This document shows positions 1 to 6,020 of a stretch of 6,131 nt of DNA, piece after piece. Location: assembly GCA_002383425.1 (NCBI GenBank), contig DFYV01000167.1, forward strand, positions 7,431 to 13,561, given 5' to 3'. The stretch comes from Bacteroidales bacterium UBA4073 (lineage in GTDB: Bacteria > Bacteroidota > Bacteroidia > Bacteroidales > Tenuifilaceae). The position numbers were made by a program, and so were the translations under genes. Each line of letters starts with the position of its first letter. The stretch's first letter is position 1. Under the pieces are notes generated by a model, which was not told the origin of the DNA, did no database searches, and was given only the letters and a program-made list of their open reading frames with translations.

Positions 1-269
1 AGGCAAATCATTACACAGGTGAGCACTATGCTATAATCTGGTGTGCCAAGGAGGCCATTTATAAGTTACCCTGGGGTAGGGGATTAGTATTTAGCAGCGA
101 TATTGAAGTAAAAATGGAAACAGATAGTTTGCCCCATTCCTGGGTTGAGGCAAAGGTTAGTGATTTGAATACATATGTAGCTTTGAAAGTTTTTTTTACC
201 TTTATCAACCAGTATTGCCTTGCCTGGGTAGGCATGAACAACATTTTGAATGGGGATAATTTACGATAA
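1..269 (+). CDS. 4'-phosphopantetheinyl transferase superfamily protein, C-terminal part (5' end outside window)
   Basis: The frame is open from the first base and gives 88 complete codons before TAA at 267-269; the start lies left of the window. The visible part carries WCAKEAIYK (visible residues 13-21), the W-(S/C)-x-K-E-A-x-x-K signature of Sfp/AcpS-type phosphopantetheinyl transferases. In that family the Glu helps bind Mg2+ and the Lys contacts CoA. The enzyme moves the phosphopantetheine arm of CoA to a Ser on acyl or peptidyl carrier proteins in the cytoplasm. The downstream part, with a DIEV strand and a VALKVFF strand near the end, fits the last beta strands of the fold. It overlaps the next gene by 20 bp, so the two are very probably co-transcribed and translationally coupled. 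Whether it is Sfp-like (about 200-230 aa) or a short AcpS-like protein cannot be decided here; the end sequence favours the Bacteroidota Sfp-like superfamily type. Confidence 0.82.
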   Translation, partial: ANHYTGEHYAIIWCAKEAIYKLPWGRGLVFSSDIEVKMETDSLPHSWVEAKVSDLNTYVALKVFFTFINQYCLAWVGMNNILNGDNLR

Positions 270-942
270 AATAGCTAAGGGAAAGCTGGCCATTCTACTC
301 GATCCCGATAAGGAGTTTCAGGTAGATGTAGATGCCATTGTAGCTCACGGGCACAAGGTAGGCGCTTCACTCATTCTTGTTGGTGGAAGTTTGGTTACCA
401 AACCTGTCGATAGCTTTATAGGGATGCTCAAGAGCAAAACCTCGTTACCGGTTGTTCTTTTCCCGGGGAGTGCCATGCAGTTTGCCCCAAATGCCGATGG
501 CATTTTATTTCTATCGCTTATTTCGGGTCGTAATCCCGATTTTCTGATTGGGCAACATGTTGCTGTAGCCCCCACAGTGAAGCAGAGTGGGGTTGAGGTT
601 ATTCCAACAGGATACATATTGATTGATGGAGGCTCACCCACATCGGTTCAGTACATGAGCCAAACCATGCCAATACCTAATACTAAACCCGAAATTGCCG
701 TTGCAACTGCAATTGCTGGTGAACTTCTAGGGCTAAAGGCTATTTACCTTGAAGCTGGCAGCGGGGCAATGGTTCCTGTTCCTGCCGTGCTTATTCAAGC
801 GGTCAGGAAAGCCATCACCATTCCGATAATTGTGGGTGGGGGAATACGCACCAGGGAGCAATACCAATCCGCCCTCGATGCAGGGGCCAACCTTGTTGTT
901 GTGGGAAATGGACTTGAGGCAAACCCGCAATTGTTTGGATAA
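250..942 (+). CDS. Geranylgeranylglyceryl/heptaprenylglyceryl phosphate synthase (GGGPS/PcrB family)
   Basis: This 230-aa TIM-barrel prenyltransferase is close to the usual family length. The family joins sn-glycerol-1-phosphate to a long-chain prenyl diphosphate through an ether bond, the first step of archaeal-type lipids; bacterial members make geranylgeranyl or heptaprenyl products. Visible motifs in order are LLDPDK (16-21, Mg/diphosphate side), VGGS (44-47), FPGS (71-74), SLISGRNPDFLIG (89-101), PTGYILIDGG (119-128), YLEAGSGA (166-173), VGGGIR (195-200) and VVGNGLE (217-223). The last three form the glycerol-phosphate binding loops. There is no signal peptide, so it is cytosolic or membrane-associated. 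The ATG at 250 lies inside the preceding transferase gene and no Shine-Dalgarno sequence is seen, as is common in Bacteroidota. This start puts LLDPDK at the expected distance from the N terminus. Prenyl chain length cannot be read reliably by eye. Family assignment is firm; physiological product is uncertain. Confidence 0.95.
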   Translation: MGIIYDKIAKGKLAILLDPDKEFQVDVDAIVAHGHKVGASLILVGGSLVTKPVDSFIGMLKSKTSLPVVLFPGSAMQFAPNADGILFLSLISGRNPDFLIGQHVAVAPTVKQSGVEVIPTGYILIDGGSPTSVQYMSQTMPIPNTKPEIAVATAIAGELLGLKAIYLEAGSGAMVPVPAVLIQAVRKAITIPIIVGGGIRTREQYQSALDAGANLVVVGNGLEANPQLFG

Positions 943-2592
943 TCACTCAAGCATCTCCCTTATTGGTGTCCCACTTGCTCCGTTTGGCCAGGTAATACCT
1001 AACAGCATCGATAGTGTTGGTGCCACATCGTTTAGGTAAACCGGGGTAAGTACCGATTTGCGTTTAGTTTTCCATCCGTAGAATATCAGGGGTACATGTG
1101 AATCGTAATCGTAGGGTGAGTTAGCAGAGGTGATATTCCCGTTACGCTCAACCCAGCCTGGTTCAAGGTTAATGATCACATCACCTGAGCGACGCTGGTT
1201 GTAACTATTCTGAAATTTAACCATAATTCCATTGGCAAAGTTACCATTTTGCAGGTTGTGACCGGTGGTGCTGTTGGCAACGCCACTAAATTCCAACATG
1301 AAATCGGCCACTTTTTGTTGAAATTCGGTAAGGTTTAGGTTGGAATCCTCAATGAGCTTACGGTTCAGGTATATCTGTTTATCGTGATAACCGGTGATCC
1401 AACTACCTTGCCCGTAGAGGGCATTCAGGTAGCTGCCCAGCAGTACCATTGCCTTTTTGGGATCGAAGTAACCTCCCGGTATTTTGGATTTTTCTAAGTA
1501 ATCGGGGGTAGAGGCTATACCCTGATCCGATGTAAGAACAAAAAGACAATTTTCCTTACCCACGGTTGTATTAATAAACGTAAGGAAATGTTCAAGTTCC
1601 TTATCGAGGCGTAGGTAGGTATCTTCCACCTCAATGGACTGTGGCCCAAACTTACCACCGATAAACCTATTGGCGCTAAAAGTAACACAGAGCAAATCGG
1701 GATATTCATCGGCGCCGAGATTTTCGCCTACAATAGCTGCAATGGCAAGGTCTTTGGTCAGTAGATTTCCGTAAGGGTTTTCAAGCAAAGCTTTATAATC
1801 GGTTTTTGGTTGAGGTTTTCCAATAATTCCATCCACCATTCCCTTTAGCTTTTCAGCTATACTTTTTTTCTTTTCAACCGATTTAATCATAGTGGTATCG
1901 GCTTCCTCGTAGTTTTGGATTGGCTGCAAGGCCTTCCATTCCCGTTCGGTATAGAGTTTAGCAAGACCTTTGCTGTTGAATGTGTCCAGCCAGGCGGGGA
2001 GCGCCTCGGTGAAGTAGCTGCTGCTAACCCAACCCCCTTTTTCGGTATCGAACCAGTAAATACCATTGGCGCTATGCCCACCCAGCAGTATTGCTGAACC
2101 TGCATCAAGGGCAATGCTAATCACCTTAGAGTTGGCGTTATTCAGCTTAAGTTCATCGCCAAAAGTACTGGTAACCAGATTTTTGGCGGAATATTTACCG
2201 CTGAAAAAACTACCCCCAACCGTGTTAACCTTTTCGTCGGCGGTGGCTTCAACCTCGTTTCCTGTATTGCGGTTATACCACTTGTCGGAAATAATTCCAT
2301 GTACCGATGGGTTTGCTCCGGTGGCAAGGGTTGCCACCCCAGGATATGCCTGGGTGAGTAGGTAGTTGTAACGGGCATTTCGGCAGTAAGTCCCTTCGTT
2401 AATAAGTAATTTAAATCCATTATCGCTAAACTTTTCCCAGTAACGGTTGAGGTAATCGAATCGCATTTGGCTCACAACTACCTGAACAATAAGCTTTGGT
2501 TTTTCCGATGGAATGGAGCGGTTTAGCTGTGCTGAGGATGTGTATGAAAGACCGAGTACTAAAAATGCTGAAATAAAAAATAAAAGGCGCAT
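943..2592 (-). CDS. Exported alkaline phosphatase superfamily protein (PafA/NPP-like), probable pseudoenzyme
   Basis: The 549-aa protein has a Sec signal peptide (hydrophobic residues 3-15, cleavage likely after Ala21; no lipobox) and a PafA-like body of normal length. Fold signatures are clear: VQVVVSQMRFDYL (36-48), RYNYLLT (74-80), TGANPSVHGI (91-100), FGPQSIEVEDTYLRLDKELE (315-334), LTSDQG (353-358) and YDYDSHVPLIFYG (494-506). Compared with remembered PafA/NPP motifs, active-site positions are replaced: metal Asp is Ser41, nucleophilic Thr is Ala82, the Asn 21 residues later is Asp103, the Lys/Arg pair is Asp163/Gly165, the Asp/His metal pair is Arg309/Gly313, the DH ligand pair is Asp356-Gln357, and the late His is Ala490. 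Only Asp356 survives. An ordinary phosphatase role is therefore unlikely; binding or scaffolding in the periplasm or at the cell surface is inference. It starts 11 bp after the peptidase stop codon, so it is most likely the second gene of an operon. The frame is intact, so this is not a decayed gene. Confidence 0.88.
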   Translation of the reverse strand: MRLLFFISAFLVLGLSYTSSAQLNRSIPSEKPKLIVQVVVSQMRFDYLNRYWEKFSDNGFKLLINEGTYCRNARYNYLLTQAYPGVATLATGANPSVHGIISDKWYNRNTGNEVEATADEKVNTVGGSFFSGKYSAKNLVTSTFGDELKLNNANSKVISIALDAGSAILLGGHSANGIYWFDTEKGGWVSSSYFTEALPAWLDTFNSKGLAKLYTEREWKALQPIQNYEEADTTMIKSVEKKKSIAEKLKGMVDGIIGKPQPKTDYKALLENPYGNLLTKDLAIAAIVGENLGADEYPDLLCVTFSANRFIGGKFGPQSIEVEDTYLRLDKELEHFLTFINTTVGKENCLFVLTSDQGIASTPDYLEKSKIPGGYFDPKKAMVLLGSYLNALYGQGSWITGYHDKQIYLNRKLIEDSNLNLTEFQQKVADFMLEFSGVANSTTGHNLQNGNFANGIMVKFQNSYNQRRSGDVIINLEPGWVERNGNITSANSPYDYDSHVPLIFYGWKTKRKSVLTPVYLNDVAPTLSMLLGITWPNGASGTPIREMLE

Positions 2593-2603
2593 GGTTAGCT
2601 GTT

Positions 2604-5168
2604 TTAGTATGTAAATAGTACTTTTTTGCGAATGGAATATTGCTTGCCATTCACTACAAAAATATAAAAGCCGGGTTGAATATTCATTGCCTTAGCATTG
2701 CCCTGTAGCTTCAGTGTACCCGTACTAGCGTTTCCAGAATAAATCTGGGAAATGATTTTACCCGTTAAATCAACAAGTTTAACATCGATATATGAATTTT
2801 TCTCAAAATTGATATCAAGCCAAAAGTTGCCTGATATGGGGTTTGGGAAAACTTTAACCATCCATTCCGATTGTTCAGTTTCAACACCGGTAAGCCAGAT
2901 ATTTATGGGGTAAAGGGTATCACTTGCAATCCGGAGAAATCCCGATTGGGTAACGAATCCATCTTTACTAACCGAGTATGGGTGTTGCAAACCAAAAGGA
3001 ACATTGCTGAAAGCTGCTTTTCCGTACTGGTCGGTTTGCTTTAGCTCATTATTAAAGTTGATATTTGCACTCTGGAGCGGAATTCCTTTAGAGCTAACTT
3101 CAAAAGTGGCATTGTAGTGTGCCTCGAAGTTTGACAAGTAGTTTACCCGTTGCCATTTTAGTTCAACCGTTCCATCTCCAATAGGATTACTTTCGGAGTA
3201 AACCTTCAGGTTTACAATTGTGTCAAGTGCGTAGCTGGGGTAAATTGCAGTACCGGTAGCATCGGTAATTCTTATGCTATCGCCAAGTTCAACCTTTAGG
3301 TTTTCAAAAGCGGATGCGTTAACTGTAGCTGTTATCGATACCTGTCCACTGGATTTGGGTATCACCAGGTCATCGATAAACACACCATCGGAACAGGCAA
3401 CCGTATTACCATCTTTTACATACACCCATTCCAGGTTATGAGCACCTGTACCGAGAATAGTTGAAAACTTTTCCCAATTACCCTCACCGCTCCAAATATC
3501 TTGAAGGATATTATCGATGTATAGCTTGAAGAAATCGCAATTTGCTTCCGATGAAACCTTGTGGTTGAATGAGAAAATGCCGGTTTGCCTTACGTTAATT
3601 GTTAAGGAATTGGTGGTTGAAAGGGAGTTTCCAATAGGGGCTGATTTTAGGCTATAACTTCCGGTATTAGCCGTTTGGTTGCTTTTTATCCAGGTGCCAT
3701 TGCTAAAAGCAAATCGTTCAGGCACATCGTTCTCAAAACTTTCCGGTATTTGGGTAGTGGTGTCGGGTTCAAGGGTAAAGTTTAAGGGTTTAAATTCTTG
3801 AGCTGATATGGTTACATTTTCAATAATTTTTGGTTTATAGCCACCGGCAAAGGCTGCTATGCCATACGTACCAGGTTTAACCATTCTGAAGTATTGCCCG
3901 TTGGTTGGATTGGTTTTAACTGATGAACTTATTCCATCGTGATTCAAGATGATAACTTGGGCATCAAGTGGGTTGTTCAAGGTGTTTTTTACAGTTCCCC
4001 CAAAGCCGTAAAGGGCATTTTTCAGGAGGTTGATGAGGGCGGCACGGTTATACTCCCAGTATGTAGGGAGTAGTTCAGAACCAAGAAGTTTAGTATTTGA
4101 GAGCTCAATGGTTATCTCGCGACAGCGGTGAAAGTAGTTCATGTAGTCCTGCCTTCCACCGGTTATAACGTACCAATCGCCCCCATTGGTAATGCCGTTG
4201 TTAAGGTCATCCATGTAGGTTGATGGGCTATACTTATGAACGGTGTCAGCGTAAGCTCGTGATATGCTGATGTACCAATCGTTGTCGGGGTGCCTTTCCT
4301 GCGACGAGGTCCATGTGTCCCACGGGTAATTTACCACTTCGGCTCCGCCGTGAAAGTTTGCCGATAGCACAAACCGATGCTGTGAGGCAAAGTCCATCAT
4401 AGCTTGCGTTTCGGGCTGCCACGGTTTGTCATCGGGATGCTGACCCGCACGTGGATCGGGAAAGTTTCGGTTGATATCAATGCTGTTAGCGTTGTAGCGC
4501 GTTGCTGATGAAACGGTTGAGTTTCCACCGTGGTAGGTTCCATCGGGGTTGGCATTGGGGTTTATGTAGATTTGCAGGTTATCGATCGGTTCCTTTGCCT
4601 GTGGCAAAACATTGTAGTTCGAAAGCAGGTAATCGGTAAGCCTCAGCAGCAAAATATAGCCTGTGGTTTCGTCGCCGTGCATGGTACTGGTGTAGAATAC
4701 CTCAGGTTCCGGCTCATCGGTATCAACATTATCGGAAATCTTAAGTACGTAGATTTTACGTCCCTGAACGGTAATCCCAATGGAATCGAGCTTACAAAGG
4801 GAAGGGTAGTCGGTTTCAAATTTTTTCATCATCGCCCTGTAAACCTCATAGGTGGGATACCTGTCCCAGTTGGCCATTTCGGGAATGGTGGTTGCCATCA
4901 CAATCGATTTAGCGCTTTGCGTGGTGGGATGTGGCAGCATTTCAACCTTATACCCTAACTTCAGTAATGCTTCAAATTCCTGCTGATTGGCATAGGCATA
5001 TACGGTATCGCCTTTTACATTGTCAATGGAAACGGTTCGGGTTATGATGTTATTTACCTTATCCTTGTTTGATTCAATTAAACGAAAATAAAACTCGCCA
5101 TTTTGAGAGTAACCCGTTAGCGTAATCAAAGTTGTGACAAAACCGAGTAGCTTACTTTTGTATAACAT
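2604..5168 (-). CDS. Secreted M14 zinc carboxypeptidase with type IX secretion C-terminal sorting domain
   Basis: The 854-aa protein starts with a signal peptide (about residues 1-21), followed by a propeptide-like segment (about 25-95). The M14 domain (about 100-385) has HGDE (164-167; His164 and Glu167 as zinc ligands), DINRNF (231-236; Asn233/Arg234 for the substrate carboxylate), NFHGG (271-275; third zinc ligand His273), WYVITGGRQDYMNY (332-345) and EITIEL (351-356; catalytic Glu355). The WYxxxGGxQD pattern is that of the carboxypeptidase D/N-like (M14B) branch. After it come a carboxypeptidase-regulatory-like beta sandwich (about 388-467), a MAM-like jelly-roll (about 475-605), a second regulatory-like domain (about 680-760) and a T9SS type A sorting domain (about 770-854, with VFPNP and PGFYIFVVNGK). 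It should remove C-terminal residues from peptides after export across the outer membrane. The architecture recalls Porphyromonas gingivalis CPG70, a Lys/Arg carboxypeptidase, but specificity here is not shown. It is the first gene of a pair with the phosphatase-like gene. Confidence 0.95.
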   Translation of the reverse strand: MLYKSKLLGFVTTLITLTGYSQNGEFYFRLIESNKDKVNNIITRTVSIDNVKGDTVYAYANQQEFEALLKLGYKVEMLPHPTTQSAKSIVMATTIPEMANWDRYPTYEVYRAMMKKFETDYPSLCKLDSIGITVQGRKIYVLKISDNVDTDEPEPEVFYTSTMHGDETTGYILLLRLTDYLLSNYNVLPQAKEPIDNLQIYINPNANPDGTYHGGNSTVSSATRYNANSIDINRNFPDPRAGQHPDDKPWQPETQAMMDFASQHRFVLSANFHGGAEVVNYPWDTWTSSQERHPDNDWYISISRAYADTVHKYSPSTYMDDLNNGITNGGDWYVITGGRQDYMNYFHRCREITIELSNTKLLGSELLPTYWEYNRAALINLLKNALYGFGGTVKNTLNNPLDAQVIILNHDGISSSVKTNPTNGQYFRMVKPGTYGIAAFAGGYKPKIIENVTISAQEFKPLNFTLEPDTTTQIPESFENDVPERFAFSNGTWIKSNQTANTGSYSLKSAPIGNSLSTTNSLTINVRQTGIFSFNHKVSSEANCDFFKLYIDNILQDIWSGEGNWEKFSTILGTGAHNLEWVYVKDGNTVACSDGVFIDDLVIPKSSGQVSITATVNASAFENLKVELGDSIRITDATGTAIYPSYALDTIVNLKVYSESNPIGDGTVELKWQRVNYLSNFEAHYNATFEVSSKGIPLQSANINFNNELKQTDQYGKAAFSNVPFGLQHPYSVSKDGFVTQSGFLRIASDTLYPINIWLTGVETEQSEWMVKVFPNPISGNFWLDINFEKNSYIDVKLVDLTGKIISQIYSGNASTGTLKLQGNAKAMNIQPGFYIFVVNGKQYSIRKKVLFTY

Positions 5169-5208
5169 TTGCTTTAAAGGTTAGTCAATTTGGTACTACC
5201 TTAATTTA

Positions 5209-5277
5209 GTGGTTAAATATAGCTATAAATGTGGTTGAAATGTGGTTTAAATATTGTTTAAATATTGTTTAAATATG
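5209..5277 (+). repeat. 11-bp AT-rich tandem repeat (GTTTAAATATT)
   Basis: Three consecutive 11-bp units lie at 5245-5255, 5256-5266 and 5267-5277, identical except for the final base. Degenerate copies precede them in register: GTGGTT at 5231 and 5242, and a further GTGGTT at 5209, two periods earlier. The array covers the 3' end of the four-helix-bundle relic and lies 30-110 bp upstream of the carboxypeptidase start. The period is close to one DNA helical turn, so bent DNA or stacked regulator sites are possible, but the role is unknown. Confidence 0.75.
5218..5227. repeat. Perfect 10-bp palindrome TATAGCTATA
   Basis: TATAGCTATA is its own reverse complement and lies about 50 bp upstream of the carboxypeptidase start codon, inside the left repeat block. 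It could be an operator or part of a promoter for that operon, but the sequence is AT-rich and a palindrome of this length can arise by chance. Confidence 0.3.
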
Positions 5278-5416
5278 ATACTGCTGCTCTATTTATTTAC
5301 AGTACAAGAGCATACTTTTCATCTGAGGTAAAAGAACTGCTTAACTTATAAATATCCTTTAACGACTCTTTTGAAAGCTGATAAATTTCCATCTTCTGAA
5401 AACTAAAATACAACAT
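5261..5416 (-). pseudogene. Relic of a four-helix-bundle (S23 / 23S rRNA intervening-sequence protein) gene
   Basis: Reading down from an ATG at 5416 (or an inner ATG at 5392) gives a 39-aa (31-aa) frame ending at TAA 5297-5299. It includes KDIYKLSSSF and SDEKYAL, matching the family pattern IYxLTxxFPxxExYxL. In the same frame directly after the stop comes INRAAVS, then YLNNI, then a second stop at 5258-5260. The family normally reads ...Q-I-x-R-A-A-V-S-I-P-x-N-I-A-E-G at this point, so the first stop sits exactly where Gln is expected, which a single CAA to TAA change explains. Helices 3 and 4 (about 70 residues) are missing; the frame runs into the 11-bp repeats. Family members are small four-helix-bundle proteins, some encoded inside 23S rRNA intervening sequences, of unclear function. 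The match is from memory of the family consensus but spans two segments in one frame, so I consider it well supported. Confidence 0.75.
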
Positions 5417-5454
5417 ATAAACTATGTTAAACTATATTTTAACTACATATAAAC
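5412..5454 (-). repeat. Degenerate 10-11-bp GTT-phased AT-rich repeat
   Basis: On the minus strand four units beginning with GTT follow each other: GTTTATATGTA (5454-5444), GTTAAAATATA (5443-5433), GTTTAACATA (5432-5423) and GTTTATATGTT (5422-5412). They resemble the left array unit GTTTAAATATT at 8-9 of 11 positions but read in the opposite direction, so the two arrays face each other across the four-helix-bundle relic. The last unit contains the outer ATG of the relic. Confidence 0.5.
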
Positions 5455-5578
5455 AAATTGTAAGTTATCATTAAATTCGTGGTAGAACCATCAATTTAGA
5501 TAGAAAATGAATAATGTCAAATTACAGCAACAGGTTCAGAAAATTTAAAGTTTATACAATCAGCATGTTATATAAGGT

Positions 5579-5941
5579 TTAGCTGATTAGTTTGATGGAT
5601 AAAGGGTAATCAAAGCGCTCGCCATTCGACGATTTTACCGATGCCACAATTGTCATTATAAGTCCGAGGAGTACAATAGCTCCAAGCAGAACAAAACCTA
5701 CTATGATAATTACAAGAATACCCGCAATTATGGAGTATATGGTTAGCGAGAGCTGAAAATTCAAAGCGTCTTTCCCTTGTTTATCAACCTCGGGGTATTC
5801 ATCCTTTTTTAGCAACCAAATAATCAGTGGGCCAATAACATGTCCAAACGGAATGATTAATCCCGAAAGTGCCGAAAGATGACATAGCATGCTGAATGTG
5901 CGTTCGTCGCTAGTGGTGTAGTTAATATTTTCCATAATCAT
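5579..5941 (-). CDS. DUF4870 domain-containing (Tic20-like) small membrane protein
   Basis: The 120-aa protein has no signal peptide and about three hydrophobic segments (about 20-43, 64-82 and 84-102), so it is an inner-membrane protein. Family hallmarks are in order: DERTFSMLCHLSAL (12-25), PFGHVIGPLIIWLLKKDE (31-48), VDKQGKDALNFQ (52-63), and a short C-terminal tail with NGERFDYPL (106-114). The length is typical and the domain is complete. The biochemical function of DUF4870 proteins is not established. Two start codons are possible, the ATG at 5941 and one two codons later at 5935; both leave the domain whole, and the second gives MENINY. A matching -7 promoter box lies 11 bp upstream of the first ATG, suggesting a monocistronic transcript independent of the peptidase operon. 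Confidence 0.93.
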   Translation of the reverse strand: MIMENINYTTSDERTFSMLCHLSALSGLIIPFGHVIGPLIIWLLKKDEYPEVDKQGKDALNFQLSLTIYSIIAGILVIIIVGFVLLGAIVLLGLIMTIVASVKSSNGERFDYPLSIKLIS

Positions 5942-5951
5942 GGACTTTTAA

Positions 5952-5959
5952 CAAAAGTA
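5952..5959 (-). promoter_or_regulatory. Bacteroidota-type -7 box (TACTTTTG) for the DUF4870 gene
   Basis: On the minus strand TACTTTTG is a full match to the Bacteroidota sigma-ABfr -7 consensus TAnnTTTG, just upstream of the DUF4870 start. No TTTG/TTG -33 element is visible at the usual spacing. Transcription would begin around 5945-5947, leaving only a few bases of leader before the ATG at 5941, or about 10 before the ATG at 5935. Confidence 0.4.
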
Positions 5960-6020
5960 CGAATAAACCAATAATTTGCTGCATCGATCCTTAAAAAAAA
6001 AGTTGCTGGTTCTTTTTAAA

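Larger units (their letters stand above)
5169..5578. other. 410-bp AT-rich intergenic region with a gene relic and short repeats
   Basis: No intact gene of convincing length is present on either strand. The region contains a four-helix-bundle gene relic (5261-5416), an 11-bp tandem array on its left (5209-5277) and a degenerate one on its right (5412-5454). The stretch 5455-5578 is AT-rich and I see no feature in it; no GC-rich hairpin with a T-run follows the DUF4870 stop codon. It must also hold the promoter of the carboxypeptidase operon, but no TAnnTTTG box is present on the minus strand between the relic and 5168, so that promoter is not located. Confidence 0.75.

Noticed and set aside
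59..244. 61-codon minus-strand open frame opposite the phosphopantetheinyl transferase
   Set aside because: The plus strand carries the WCAKEAIYK family motif in a frame open from the window edge; the minus frame has no recognisable feature.
920..937. CAAAC/GTTTG hairpin as terminator of the GGGPS gene
   Set aside because: The stem is only 5 bp, lies inside the coding sequence and is not followed by a T-run.
2066..2365. 99-codon plus-strand open frame antisense to the phosphatase-like gene
   Set aside because: The minus-strand gene carries clear family motifs throughout this part; the antisense frame shows none.
943..2592. Active PafA-type alkaline phosphatase call
   Set aside because: The nucleophile and nearly all metal-ligand positions are substituted, so the plain enzyme name would mislead.
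4530..4958. 142-codon plus-strand open frame inside the carboxypeptidase gene
   Set aside because: It lies fully antisense to conserved M14 motifs, has no recognisable domain and looks like a shadow of the real coding strand.
5455..5578. Possible small RNA or small gene in the right part of the gap
   Set aside because: No open frame with family resemblance, no strong hairpin and no promoter box were found.
5990..6019. A-run and T-run (AAAAAG...CTTTTT) as a minus-strand terminator for a gene to the right
   Set aside because: The possible stem is nearly all A-T and about 6 bp long, and no gene is visible to its right; chance pairing of homopolymer runs is more likely.
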